Assembly (NCBI GenBank): GCA_963971425.1
Contig: OZ020520.1
Span: forward strand, 13,453,807-13,517,806
DNA: 64,000 nucleotides
From: Bryoerythrophyllum caledonicum
Taxonomy: Eukaryota; Streptophyta; Bryopsida; Pottiales; Pottiaceae
Direction: 5' to 3'
In this document: in pieces, positions 11,661 through 23,270 of the stretch
Layout: each line of letters starts with the position of its first letter
Numbering within the stretch: the first letter of the stretch is position 1
Notes under the pieces: generated by a model
The model's input: only the letters and a program-made list of their open reading frames with translations
Databases searched by the model: none
What the model was told of the DNA's origin: nothing
Position numbers and translations under genes: made by a program

Positions 11661-12811
11661 AAATATCTAGAAATATACCGAACCCTCTTCTCTTTGCCTT
11701 ACATGCACTCAAATTTTCTACGTTGACACACATTGTTCCTCTTGTGGAACTTTGTGATGCTTCATGGATACTGATGGAAAACAAGTAAGAAAAAAGGTAA
11801 TAAAATCTTCCCACTTTTTCCTCTTTCCATGTACTACAACAATCATAAACCCTTAAAGGAAGGAGCCTATGAACCTGGCATCAATCCAAATTTCCATACT
11901 ACTATGTGCTCCAATTTTTTTATAAATATAAGTGGAAATTCTTTTATTTCATTGTTCAAAGATGAGATCACATGCTTTGATTATGTCACACAAATCACAA
12001 TTACTTTGTTGAAAATTTGAGTTTATTGTGAATTTTTGAAGAAAAAGTGAAGAAAATTTATATTGCATACCAAGTATGCTAAAAAAAATTCCGAAAATTT
12101 CACCTATGGGTTACATAATGGGGACAAAACTTGTGGTGTAAATGAAACTTCCGTGTTCAGCTTAAATTAGAAAATCAGCCAACCATGGTTACAAGCCCAA
12201 AATTCAAATCGCAATAACATATTCAATTTTATGTATTTTTCAAATTTTCAAATCAGAATGGAAACTAGACTTCATAAGCTTTGTTTCAATGGTTGGACTC
12301 AAATTCAAAAAGTATGATTTGAATTAGTTGAATTCAGATTTAGAGCAAAAGCTAGAAGTTTCACTACATTGAGATCCATGTCACAAAAAATTTCTCTAGA
12401 TAAAACATGACTACCTCAATGAGGCAAGTTTCATCATCATCTATTTCTTACACATTCAATGAACTCTCCCAACAAGAGTTGGATGAATTTAATGATTTTT
12501 CATCACGTGGGGGCATTTTACATTTGTTCATCAACCAAATTTTGGTCGCCCCAACGTTTAAGGGTTAATCCATTTATTGATCTAACAAGGCACTTTGTTG
12601 TGTGCGGACAATCAAATATATAAGTCTGTCTGGCTAAATTTACACGCTGAGAATGGTATTTTGAAGAACAGGAAACGAGATGATCCGGACCATTTTCAGG
12701 AAACTCCTTGGATCTAACATTGGGTGATGATACAGAATGTGACATACAAAAGATGATACGAAAACAGGTCAGAGGGAGTGAAGGAGTAAGCATGGCCCAT
12801 TAGGAAAGAAA
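11661..12811. other. AT-rich intergenic DNA with a solitary MITE terminus
   Basis: No gene is seen. At about 12549-12563 the sequence aacgtttaagggttaa matches the right terminus of the TTAA-ended MITE family, directly followed by unrelated DNA. The rest is ordinary AT-rich sequence. Confidence 0.45.
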
Positions 12812-14098
12812 TCAACGCTTAAACTTCAGAAGGTGCCACTGGCCGCCACAATATTCTACATGTATGGTGTTGTATTTGAACATGATAAGGTTCATATATG
12901 AAATAACCTCCAAATGAAAGATGTCAGGGCCGCCTCACACTATGCCTAAGGGTTGCTTCACACTATGCCCAAGTCGAGTGACCGTCCGTCAAAATGAGTG
13001 GCCAAACTATGGCAAGAGGCCAAACTTTTTTGCCAAAAAAATACATTAAATAATATAGATTGAAGGTTTGGCCGGTCGTGGTGTGAAGCCCCAAAGGCCA
13101 AGTCCAAAGTCCAAACCCCATATCATTACACCAAAAAAATCAGCCCAAAAAAATCAGCCAAAAAAAATCAGCCAAAAAATTTGGTCTCTTTCATCTAATG
13201 GTCTAGATCTTGTCAATTTTTGATTATTTAAATTAAAAGAATCGACGGACTCTCGATTGTAGTTTGGGTCAACTTTAATGGGCGACCCAAGTTTTGCTCG
13301 AGAGGCCGTCGCTTTGGCGCCAAAACAACCCAAAAGTGTTGCCATGTAGGACGACGGCCTTTGGAGTTTGGGCACAAGTGTGAAGGCCCAAAGTCCGGAC
13401 TTTGGCCATTCTAACAATCTCGTTGGTGGAAATCGATGGCCACTCGACTTGGCCACCAAGTGTGAAGTGGCCCTAAGTCGAGTGACCGTCCATCACAATG
13501 AGTGGCCAAACTATGGCGAGAGGCCAAACTTTTTTGCCAAAACAACACATTAAATAGTATAGATTGAAGGTTTGGTCAGTCGTGGTGTGAAGCCCCAAAG
13601 GCCAAGTCCAAAGTCCAAACCCCATATCATTATGCCAAAATAAATCAGCCAAAAAAATCAGCCAAAAACAATTAGCCAAAAAATTTGGCCTCTTTCATCT
13701 AACGGTCCAGATCTTGTCATTTTTTGATTATTTTAATTAAAAGAATCAACGGACTCTCGATTGTAGTTTGGGTCAACTTTAATGGGCGACCCAAGTTTTG
13801 CTCGAGAGGCCGTTGCTTTGGCCCCAAAACAACCCAAAAGTGTTGCCATGTACAGGACGACGGCCTTTGGAGTTTGGGCACAAGTGTGAAGGCCCAAAGT
13901 CCGGACTTTGGCCGTTCTAGCAATCTCATTGGTGGAAATCGACAACCACTCGAATTGGCCACCAAGTGTGAAGCGGCCCTTACTTGAAGAATTGTCAATC
14001 CAAAGGTGTAAGTCTTGCTAAACTTTTATACATGTTTTGTATTCTACAGAGTAAAACATGTTCTTGTATACACGGTTCTTGACTAACATTTAAGGGTT
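12812..14098. repeat. TTAA-ended MITE copy split by a nested element
   Basis: The left part 12812-12926 matches the right half of the 9.4-9.85 kb dimer (aggtgccactgg, acatgtatggtgttg, aacctcca.atg.aagatg). The right part 13980-14098 continues the same unit (cttgaagaatt, ccaaaggtgtaagtct, gtattctacagagtaaaa) and ends CATTTAAGGGTTAA. The two halves were once contiguous and are separated by the Harbinger-type element at 12927-13979. Confidence 0.75.
12927..13979. mobile_element. Tourist-like (PIF/Harbinger-type) MITE, two ~505-bp tandem units
   Basis: The left end GGGCCGCCTCACACT and right end AGTGTGAAGCGGCCC are terminal inverted repeats. The flanks are TCA (12924-12926) and TTA (13980-13982), close to the 3-bp TWA target preferred by PIF/Harbinger elements. 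The interior is a tandem duplication: 'aagtcgagtgaccgtcc' at 12971 recurs at 13475, and an internal end AGTGTGAAGTGGCCC lies at 13460-13474. The left terminus is also duplicated (gggttgcttcacacta at 12949). Many 'gccaaa' words and the inverted words 'tcaacggactctcgattgtagt' are shared by both units. It encodes no protein. Short ORFs across it are repeat products. Confidence 0.75.
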
Positions 14099-14490
14099 AA
14101 AGGTTAGTGGGGAACCACATATACGGTCATATATTTTACTCTTAACATACAAAAAAGGTACTAAAATTTAGCAAGACATACACCTTTGGATTGCTGATTC
14201 TTCAACTAGCATCTTTCATTTAGAGATCATTTCAACTTCTCAACCACATCATGCTCAAATACGACACCATACATGTAGAATACATGACTACTTTGCAACA
14301 TCTCAAGCATGTAGTAGGTGTAATGATGATCTAAATTAAAATTGTCATGTGTCATTGGATCTGGAACACAAATACAAACTTTTGTAACTACTATACACAT
14401 CAATTCTTACACCTTGCATGTCAAATACACAGAAAACATTTTGTTGCAACCCAAACGTGGCTTCTCTGACCTTAAAGGGTTGATGACGGT
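14099..14490. repeat. TTAA-ended MITE family, long form (copy 2)
   Basis: This is collinear with 942-1345 over its length (ccacatata, gacatacacctttggatt, catgtagtaggtg, aaacgtggcttctc). It directly abuts the preceding split copy, sharing the AAGGGTTAA junction at about 14090-14100. The right terminus is decayed (ccttaaagggttga). Confidence 0.7.
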
Positions 14491-15063
14491 TAGGACCACC
14501 CTCACATACGTCCCAGATGGTACATCAAGGTCTTCTCAAAAGTGTTTTTGTAGTGGGTAGAACTCTTCCCAAAGTCACAGGAATTCCTTTGCGTCATTGT
14601 CCACCCCAGGACTGTGCAACTGTTGACGAGAGGGAATTCATGACGTCCTTCAAATGGCCATGATTGAATGGCCAGGAAGAAAAGAAAATCAAAACTGATG
14701 AAAATATCATTCTGCAGGGATTCTCCGAGATTGTACACAGGATAACATGTCTGGAAGGAAAATTGATCTATGAAAGTCATCCTCACAAGCTCACATTGGA
14801 TATTAGAGATAAACGTAAACCATCCAGGATGCGGATGCTGTGTTTGTCCTGTATCATGTGAATTTTGAGATAGACGTAATTGCTTCTCCTGAAAAACCGG
14901 CGCTTAAAAGTCTGGGCGGTGAATGTGGAAGGGGCTTGATTTAGAGGCGGAGAATAATACTGAAGCTTGAATTAGAGGCGTTGATTCTGTTTTCGTGATC
15001 CACGTGATCGTGCTCCACGAGAAACGAAAGCGGCGTGAAGTTTCTGGCCGCTCGGTCGATTTA
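14491..15063. other. Intergenic DNA; possible worn coding remnants
   Basis: Short frames on both strands near 14502-14861 have mixed amino-acid composition but no recognisable motif. The 16-mer agagataaacgtaaac at 14803 recurs in inverted orientation at 22189-22204 (see findings). I call no gene. Confidence 0.35.
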
Positions 15064-15329
15064 ACAGGAAACCCCCCATGCTCAGACTTACCAAGTGGGG
15101 GAGGAGGTGGTGGGGCCAAAACCTGGCCCCTATTTTGTTTTTGGATGGGGCCCTAAATCTAGTCAAAGGGGGACCTAGAGACTAACATGGAGCCGTAGGC
15201 CCCAATTTTGTAAAAAAAAAGCCAAAAAAAGCCTCTGACCCCCCCAAAATGGGAGGGCCAGAAAAATGAGCCCATGCAATTAAGACGGGGCCCCACCTCG
15301 GGTAAGCCCGAGCTTGGGGGGTTTCCTGT
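15064..15329. mobile_element. 266-bp GC-rich MITE with ~35-bp terminal inverted repeats
   Basis: The left end begins ACAGGAAACCCCCCATGCTC and continues to a 'cttacc..gtgggg' block. The complement of the right end begins ACAGGAAACCCCCCAAGCTC and carries the same block. The two arms match at about 30 of the first 36 positions. The core contains further small inverted words (ggggccaaaa, ggcccc). I saw no clear target duplication, so the superfamily is unassigned. It stands out for its G/C runs in AT-rich DNA. Confidence 0.7.
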
Positions 15330-17177
15330 CCGCGCCCCGCTCGGTTTAGGGACCACAAGCACGGGTCACCGGTGAATCTAGGATGGGTTGTTTCTGATCG
15401 CCCGGGTTGATTTTTTAAACTTCATTTTTTCTTGACCAATGGCTGCACGACAGTTGGCGACTCTAAGCAATAATGTGAAATTCCATCGATCAATCATGCT
15501 TGGGCGGTGCACCTGGCTTCGACCATAAGCAACATGCATGAGTCACCAGCTTCCCTCGGGCCTCATGGGCAGCATACATCCAAACTCAACTTTCGATCTC
15601 TCTCACCATTCTGCACTCAACTTCCGCTCTTTCTCATCATTCTGCACTCTCAAGGTAGGACACAAAGCACTCAGAGTTCATAAACACCACTAATTGTAAA
15701 CTACTTGTACATTGTAAACATTACCAATTCTAGGTGCGTTGCATGTTATTCATAATTTCTAAATTAGTTCTAATTTTCAACCTTATTTTTTCTGTTGTTT
15801 TCATGTTGTTAAACATATTCGATGCTTACTCACATACTTTTGTGCTTGGCAATTGTAGGCTTTTTCATAGAGCCGTGGATGTAAACAACATCTCATATTT
15901 TTCCATACAACACTTTCAGCCACATCTTTTTCCTCCAGGTACGTTTTGTGTTCTTTGTGTTCTTTAATCTACTCATTACTTTGCTATCTCTATTTCTATG
16001 TTATACAAGTAATGTCCTATATACATGTTGTGAAGATGCAACATAGTAACCTTCGTGAGAATATAAATCTTTTTCACATTGTACCTTTACAACAAAATTT
16101 GTACTCTTAATTTTAAAAGACTGCTGTTCCAAAATGAGTTTTTTGAGAGGTTCCAATGATGTCAATTTTCAATGATTTTAAACAAAATTTGTAAAGATTT
16201 GTATTTAAGGAGGGGAAATGGAGGAGCTTTGTAGGACTCTACTTTTTCCTTGGACTAGACATAAAATAATACAACTTTGCTCCCCAAAGTACTTCTTCTC
16301 CATTGGCGAGTAGTTTAGGCACTTTGCAAAACTCCTCCATTAATATTGAAATTATAGTCAACATGACCTTCTTTGTGATTTTAAAATTAAAAACTAAAAA
16401 AATCTCTAGTACAAATTTTTAACTCCAACAAAAGTCCAAGTTGTACGGACACCTTTCAAAATAAAATTTCCTCCTTCCGCATTTATAAAACACAAAACTT
16501 TGAGAATCTCCTTATTTTTTGGTTTTTTTTTTCCCAATTAAAGATAAGATAATGACCTTTACACTCACCCCTTGAATTAAAATTTTATGTAAAATTGAAA
16601 GCACAAAAAACAACATGTGTTTTGTTTGATTTTAAATTCCTATTGTTGTAGTGTTATTTTGAAGGTTCTACACACCTTCTACTATACTTAGAATTTTTTG
16701 GGCATGTATCTTACATTATATAGATTGCAATGATAAATACTGACAAGTTTGCATAATTTACAAATTTATTTTTATCAAGAAAACATAGTGTGTTGCCCCT
16801 ATAAAATCATAGTGCAAAATGCCTATTGAACTTCATTTAAATGCTATAATCTTCCATGTGTCGTCAAAAATTATATAAAAAAATTACCAAGTTGTTCTAG
16901 TGATATATAACAAGATTTTATAGTTTGAAGTTCAAAAACACTAAAATCTTTGAATTTTTTTTACTAGCATTAAAAATAATTATTTTTAGGTGCATTTTTT
17001 AATAACATACTCTTTGTCCTTTAGAGTTTACGATTTTTCTAGTGGAATGTGGAAGTTTTGTTCATCTCTATTCTATCATCTTTCTTTGTTCCTTGTTCAC
17101 ACTTTCATTAAATGTTTTAGGGTTTACAAATAAAAGAAATTGATGTTACGTATTTCAATACTTGGCCAGGTTTCCAG
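15330..17177. other. AT-rich region upstream of the Harbinger transposase
   Basis: No coding region is seen. The sequence just before the transposase ATG (tttccag, then ATGG at 17178) would serve as a splice acceptor, so a 5'-UTR intron and an upstream non-coding exon are possible. The left end of the transposon must lie here or further left, but I could not identify it. Confidence 0.4.
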
Positions 17178-18440
17178 ATGGCACCTGGAAGCGAATCGGA
17201 AGACTATGACTTGTACGATTCTAGCAGTTGCAGTACTGACGATGATATTCAAGACATGGAGGATGAATTCCAAATGCTATTTCAGTTTTCAAGTGCTGCA
17301 TCAAGCTCTACTCACTTATTTCAATCCCAAGAGTTCAATTATGAGGAACTTGGCTTTGTCAATCGTGCTGAAGGAGTCCATGATGCCCTCGCTGCTCTGC
17401 GATCCACTTCGTCCCTTTTCAAAGTGAACACAAATTTTTCTACAACTGAGTTTGAAGAGCTATGTGGAGCATTGATTCCTATTATTGTCTCCAACTCCTG
17501 TAGCACTGGAACAATGCGATTACATCATGGACGCCCTAGTAAGCTCTCCCCTGAACAACAAATCCTCAATTTCTTGCTTTATTTGAAGCATGATAACATT
17601 GCAGCCCTAGACACATTTACTTGGAACTGGGCAAAGACCTCTATTCTTGATGATATGGTGTACATAGCCTCGTGTATCAATGAGGCTTTGTGCCACAAGC
17701 TTCGATGGCCCACGGCAGCCGAACGAGTCATTGCTGGACGACATCTGCCAGAGTTCCCATGATGTATTGGTATCATTGATGGTACTCTCATCCGCATCCG
17801 TAGGCCGTGGAATGATCCCAACCACGGACGGTATTTTAATGGAAGGAAGAAAATGTATTGCTTGAACAGTTTGGTCATTGTGGATCATCAAGGACTCTTC
17901 ATTTATATTGAGCCTGGATTCCCGGGTGCATACCATGACATAAATGTCTTGCGTCACTCCGATTTGAATGCTTCTTGGCGAGAATATTTCACGCATACTG
18001 ACGAATACTTTGAGTATCTATTGGGTGATCCTGGATACCAAGGACGTGAAGCTTTCATCATGCGCCGGGTTGGTGATCGAGAAGTGGCATATGGTCAAGA
18101 AGATAGTGCGATTGCGGCATACAATCGGATGCATGCAGGGTATCAGGTTAGGGTTGAGTGGGGTATTGGTGGCTTGAAGATGAAATGGAGGCGCCTGATG
18201 AAGCGTTTTGATTCATCAAAGCCAAAGTTTCAACACCTTTTCCGCTCAGCTGCCATTTTGACCAATTTTCTGCATCGTCGCCGACTTGATCTATCGTATG
18301 AGTTTATTGGAGGGAGGATTGAGGAAGAGGAGCTACATGGTTGGGATGGAGATTTTTTATTTATATTACATTTCTACTTTGAATGCAAATATATTATTAC
18401 AAAATCTATGCTGATATGTTTTATAATTTTTACAGTCTAG
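17178..18440 (+). pseudogene. PIF/Harbinger DDE transposase with one in-frame stop
   Basis: The family cuts and pastes PIF/Harbinger transposons with a DDE nuclease of the HARBI1 type. The reading frame is open for about 420 codons except for one TGA at 17760-17762. The homologous position in the family is usually Gly (FPGCIGIIDGT), so a GGA-to-TGA change is the simplest explanation. The three catalytic acids are present: Asp in GIIDGT (17778-17780), Asp in AYHDINVL (17937-17939) and Glu in RVEWGIGGLK (18156-18158). Upstream are an acidic N-terminus and a helical region with HHGRPSKLSPEQQILNFLLY, typical of the family. The stop lies five codons before the first catalytic Asp, so the truncated product lacks the nuclease. 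The C-terminal ~25 codons are hydrophobic and may be read-through. A Myb-like partner gene lies convergent downstream. Confidence 0.9.
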
Positions 18441-19267
18441 CTTTTAGTTAGGATTTGATTTGGCAGTTGTAAATGTATGCTATAAATAAAATCACACCAC
18501 CAAAGGTTTTTAATCCATTTCTTTGTTCTATTTGTTCCACGTGGTGACGTTTACTTTGTAACCCCTAAAGTTTCTTTCATATTTCTCACCAATAACCCTT
18601 GTGGATATCTTTCTCTATTGCAATATGTGGTAATTATGCCTTCTTTTGTATTGTTGACATTCTCATTTTTTAACAAATGGAGTTCACAATAAATAAAAAT
18701 GTGTATTGGCAACTTTTAAATCCCTTTGCTTTCTACAATAATTTGAGTTTTGTACATCATTAGTTTACCTCATCACTGTAATAGTATAATGGTACATATT
18801 CCATGTATAAAGCAAATATTTGACACCACAAAATTTTTAAGTCAATCAATCCTTTGAGCACAACGGAGTAAAAACTTGTATCTTTACTTCAAATACAATT
18901 CTCTTTGAATTTGTGCGGTCAGCGTAGATGAAAATTATAGAGCTCATTCTACATGAAGTTTAACTGAAAATCGTAAGGAAGGAATACAAAATAAAGATTT
19001 TATGAATTAGCTTATTCACATTAGTCTAACATGGGCAACTTTGGAGTATTGTTGCTGAGAAATAACCAAGGATCTTCAGGGGTGAAATGTGCATATGGAT
19101 AATTTCTTCATTATATTTAGAATTGATAGATTGCTTCAATTTTATTGCAATACATACTCTTAATATACAAAAGACTTAGTTACAATGGAAAAAAAGAACA
19201 CCTTTCAGTATAATTCACATGATGATATAAGAAGGCAATGTATATTAAAGAAAGAGGTTTTCAAAAC
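18441..19267. other. Convergent 3' regions of the Harbinger gene pair
   Basis: AT-rich and non-coding. AATAAA-type signals occur just after the transposase stop (tataaataaaatc near 18480). Nothing else was recognised. Confidence 0.5.
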
Positions 19268-20846
19268 CTAAACATTCTTGAATTGATCCATAATTTTCCT
19301 TGACTCTACTCTAAACTCCTCTTCACTATAAACACCCTCACTCTTCAACCAAAGGAGGTCATTTATCATGATACTCTTTGCTTTTGCACCAAAAAAGACT
19401 CCCTTATACTTCTCAGAATCTACTCTAACTTTGGCTGATTTTGTCTTAGCATTCATAAATGCTTCTTGGGTGGCCTCACCATTGACATATGATGTTGCCA
19501 TCATACATATGCCATCAGCTTGTTGGGCCAAAATCTCACTCTTTGACTTTGGCTTCTCCTTATGATGAGTGGTAGAAGAGCCACCCCTTGCATTAGTACC
19601 TTCAACTTCACCACCAACTTGTTCAGCACCTCCACTTGTAGGACTAGTATCCGTGGAGCCTAAGCTTGGGCTTCGGCGATCAATAACAGCAGCCCTTGCC
19701 TTCAACACGTTTCTTGTAGCATGTCCATCAGTGCTTCGAATTTGCTCCAACACATCCTCCGGTTGCAAAGCAGCAGAATCAGCCCGAGGTTCATTACTAG
19801 TACTTGTCTCCAACTCCCTTAGAGTTTCTCGAAGTCTGTCCTTTAAACTCTCCTCTTGAAAAGTGCTGCCAGGGAAAGCCGCCACAAAATCCTGGAAAAT
19901 ACTACGCCACACAAGATTTGGAACTTATAGGGTGACTTTTTTCCGCTTATCTTTGCAATACACACCAAAGTGCTTGTGATAAGATGCAACAAGCACAGAC
20001 AACTGCTCTGATTCTATAATGTTTTTAGCAAATCTATCTAATCCACTATTAGATTGTTGCCTAGCCTTCTTCGGAGGTGGCACCTCTGCTGTTACGTCAC
20101 AATCTTCCTCGAGATTTGGTGGAGCTTCTTGATTAGGTGCTGGAGGAGTTGGCGGCCTCCCCGCCACCTTTCTGCCACCATGTTGGCCCCTACTTGACTT
20201 TTGACCTTGTAGCTCCAAAGCTGGTTCAGGAGAAGATGGCTGATCAGCAACAAGAGGACGTGATGGCAATGCCTGAGAGCGTGTCCACTCCAAAGATGAA
20301 TGGGTGCTAGGGCCAAAGTTGGAAATCAGGCCCTGAAAATTAGCACTAGTAGAGATTGTGGCTCCTTGCAACATAAGAGAATGCATCAACTCTGGTGCAA
20401 GCTGACCACCTTGAGCCTACAATACCAGACTGAAACATTAAACAAACTCATTGCAAACTCAAAGTATAAAAATATAATTAAAAAACCATACAAATAAAAT
20501 GAGAAGTATTCACAAGAACCATAAAGGTTAAGTATTTTCTACATCCATGAATGAAGTGAGTTTTTAAACAACATACCAACATGGAGAAGAAATCCATGAG
20601 GTTGGGCTCATTGGATTCATTTCTAAATGGCCACACTTGCACAGGTGGACTCCCCATGCTAAACCTATTCTGAGAATTTTCAATACTCCACCCACTATCA
20701 ACATCCGAGGGCTTGAGAGCAGAATTGGACAATGGTGTTGTTGGCAACACTACTCCACGTGTAGCATCAGAGTGCCTCCTACTGGAGTAGAAGGCGGATG
20801 GCCGAAATGGTGCACCTCCTACATTTGTGTCCCTATTGTGCTCCAT
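19268..20846 (-). pseudogene. Harbinger accessory protein (Myb/SANT-like), 2 exons, one in-frame stop
   Basis: Autonomous PIF/Harbinger elements carry a second gene for a Myb/SANT-like DNA-binding protein that works with the transposase. Exon 1 is 20846-20577 (90 codons, start MEHNRDTNVGGAPFRPSAFY) and exon 2 is 20416-19268. The junction is GTATGT...TTGTAG and phase closes. The frame has one TAA at 19925-19927; without it the product would be about 472 aa. Around the stop is a helical segment (LVASYHKHFGVYC, then VWRSIFQDFVAAFPG and LKDRLRETLRELE), consistent with a three-helix Myb/SANT-type fold. Upstream are Pro/Ser-rich stretches and a basic PPPKKARQQ run, a likely nuclear localisation signal. 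Assignment as the accessory protein rests on the neighbouring transposase plus this domain shape. Both genes carrying one stop suggests recent inactivation. Confidence 0.65.
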
Positions 20847-20859
20847 CTTGTATGAAAGA

Positions 20860-21450
20860 ATAAAAAAAAATCAGCATAAATTAGTACACGAAAAAACCTT
20901 ACAAAAACCCCAGCTGAACTTATGCATACAAACCCTAGTTGAACCTAAATCCAAAAATCCAAACCAAACTTATGCATAGAACCCTTAGCTGAACCTCTCC
21001 ATACAAATCCTAGCTAAACCAATGAAAGAAAACCCGAACCAAACTTGTGTACCTTAAATCCCAGCTGAATCAATGAAAAAAAACCCTAATAAAACTTGTG
21101 CATACAAACTCTAGCTGAATCTATGCATACAAACCCTAGTTGAACCAATGATTAAAAACCTAGTTGAACATATGCATACAAACTCTAAGTGAATCTATAC
21201 ATACAAAGCCTAGCTGAACCTATGCATGCAAACCCTAGCCAAACCTGTGTATAGTAAGCCTAACAAAACTAGTGCACAGTAAGCCTAACTAAATTTGTGC
21301 ACCTAAACCCTAACAAAACTTGTGCATACAAACCCTAACCAAACTTGTGCATAGAAAGTGTGATTGAACTTGTGCACAAAAACCTTGACCAAACTTGTGC
21401 ACATAAGCTCTTATCAATCTTGTGCACACAAACCCTAAATCCAAAATTGC
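20860..21450. repeat. Degenerate ~22-bp tandem repeat (ACAAACCCTARC-containing)
   Basis: Upstream of the Myb-like gene about 20 irregular units follow the pattern 'aacttgtgcatacaaaccctaac', with variants gctgaac/ccaaac. The array runs from about 20900 to 21440. It includes CCCTAA words, but the unit is far longer than a telomere repeat. It could be a subterminal repeat of the Harbinger element where the accessory protein binds; this is inference. Confidence 0.6.
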
Positions 21451-23040
21451 AGAAGGAAATACAGTTTTGTCCTGGCTAAACTTGGTGGCCGTGCCGTCCT
21501 TATGTCCACGTGAGGCCAACGACCAACATGCTCACGATCTCCTCCCCCGACACGAGTTCCTCCCCTAACATCATCAACATGATGGTCCTTGAGCTCCGCT
21601 GTTGGCCGCTGGTTGTCGAGCTCCTCCCGCTGGCCGTCCGAGATGAGCTCCCCTTGCCTCCGCAGCCACGCTCCCTGTTGGCCGGGTGCTCCCCCAACTC
21701 CGCAGCCGTGCTTCCGACTTCGCAGCTACGCACCCACCTCGCTGTCGCAGCGAAGCTCCCCGCAGCTGGCTGTCGCAGCGGAGCTTCCTTCCTAAACCCT
21801 ACACCGAGGCCTCCCACCTCTATGTTTCGCAACAACGCTTCTGAGACCCCCACAGCCGCACTCCTTCTCTGAACCCGCAACCAACCTCCTCCTCTCGCCC
21901 CCGCAGCCGTGCTCCCCTAGCCATGCGACCAACGTTCTTCTCGGACACATCCACATGGGGGCGGATCTACAGCATTCCAACGCATCTCACGCCAAACCAA
22001 ACATAGCCAACCCGTTCCCTATTCAACGCAGCTGCCATCAAACCCAGGCCTTAACTCCCAAACCCTAAAAAACTTTCCGGATTTGTAACTCACCTTGACT
22101 TTATTTTAGCAAAAATGAGAGCACGCTAAACCTGGAGCATACCCTAGGTTCAGAGGAGATTTCGCATGGAGATGCTCAGTTTTGGTTCGTTTACGTTTAT
22201 CTCTATTGTCATACATTTTAGGGGCTGAGTAGGAGTGCTATCTCCAAAAGTCGCTTTAACCCTTTACCGCCCAGGGATGTTTATGGAAAAACCAAAATTT
22301 CTGTTGATTTTGTTTCTTTGAACCGGATTTGATGGAAATACAATGACTAATATTAATATCTAACCTTACAAAATTGAACTTAATCCATGACCTGAACTTT
22401 GGGGAAATTTTGCACAACATCCAACGGTTGATGGGATAGATTATAGTGTTTAAAGTTATTGAATATTGGTAGTGAAAACTGTGGATTTTGGAGGGTGTAC
22501 TACTTTAACCATCAATAGATTCTTGCAAGAATTTCTTTACTTTGAATTAGAGTAGTTCACATGTGCACTAGGTTGATAGCTTTGCATTGACATATCATAT
22601 GTGAAGAAAATACTTATACACAGTTACTGATGATTTTTTTTCTTTTTTCTACTTTATTGTATACAAAAATGTTCCAATCTTATACGAATCAAAACGGAAG
22701 TTTTGTATGTGAGGAGAGAGATCAACAATCACAAAACAATGAAGAATGTCTTAAAGACAAAGTTCAATCAAAATTTAAGACCAAAACCAATGTGCATGTG
22801 TGTAAAATACAACACAGTATGTGACATGGTATTCACTGTATTTTAGTGTATTTGGTGTATTTTGTGTTGTATTCCTTTCTTTTCCAAGAGTTCTATAAAT
22901 CCAAATCATGATCTGATTGTTGGAGAGTGTTCATGTAATGTGTGCGCAAATTAGAACCTTGTATCTCAAAACCTAATTCCTCATAAATTTCATGAAAATT
23001 GAGTTTTAACACCTCCGGAGTCCCATTTTGGGCTTCCCGG
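21451..23040. other. Right flank of the Harbinger region; GC-rich then AT-rich, no gene called
   Basis: 21500-22000 is GC-rich with CTCC/CCGCAG words and open on both strands (120-126 codons), but the protein sequences are low-complexity with no motif. It may be a CpG-rich leader of the Myb-like gene or other cargo. From 22080 the DNA is AT-rich with no gene. A Harbinger right end should lie here; none could be matched to a left end. Confidence 0.4.
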
Positions 23041-23049
23041 GCACTAAAG

Positions 23050-23270
23050 GGTTAACCCTTAAACGTCAATTGAGAACCATATGTTCAGGCACGTAGTTCA
23101 CTATGTAGAATACACCAAATGTATTAAAGTATACACCTATGGATTGAAGATTCTTCAACTAACATCTTTCATTTGGAGGTCATTTCAACCATTTCAATCA
23201 TGTTCAAATTCGACCCTATGCATGTAGACCATTATGGCCAGTAGTGGCACCTTATGATGTTTTAGGGTTA
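23050..23270. repeat. TTAA-ended MITE, short unit (complete copy)
   Basis: The unit begins after TTAA with CCCTTAAACGTC and ends with GATGTTTTAGGG before TTAA. The interior matches one arm of the 9.4-9.85 kb dimer (gaagattcttcaacta, catctttcatttggaggtcatttcaa, atgcatgtag, agtggcaccttatga). This is the clearest copy for defining the termini. Confidence 0.75.

Noticed and set aside
21990..22050. Possible Harbinger right end (catcaaacccaggcc followed by TTA)
   Set aside because: It looks right for a PIF/Harbinger terminus, but no matching inverted left end was found upstream of the transposase.
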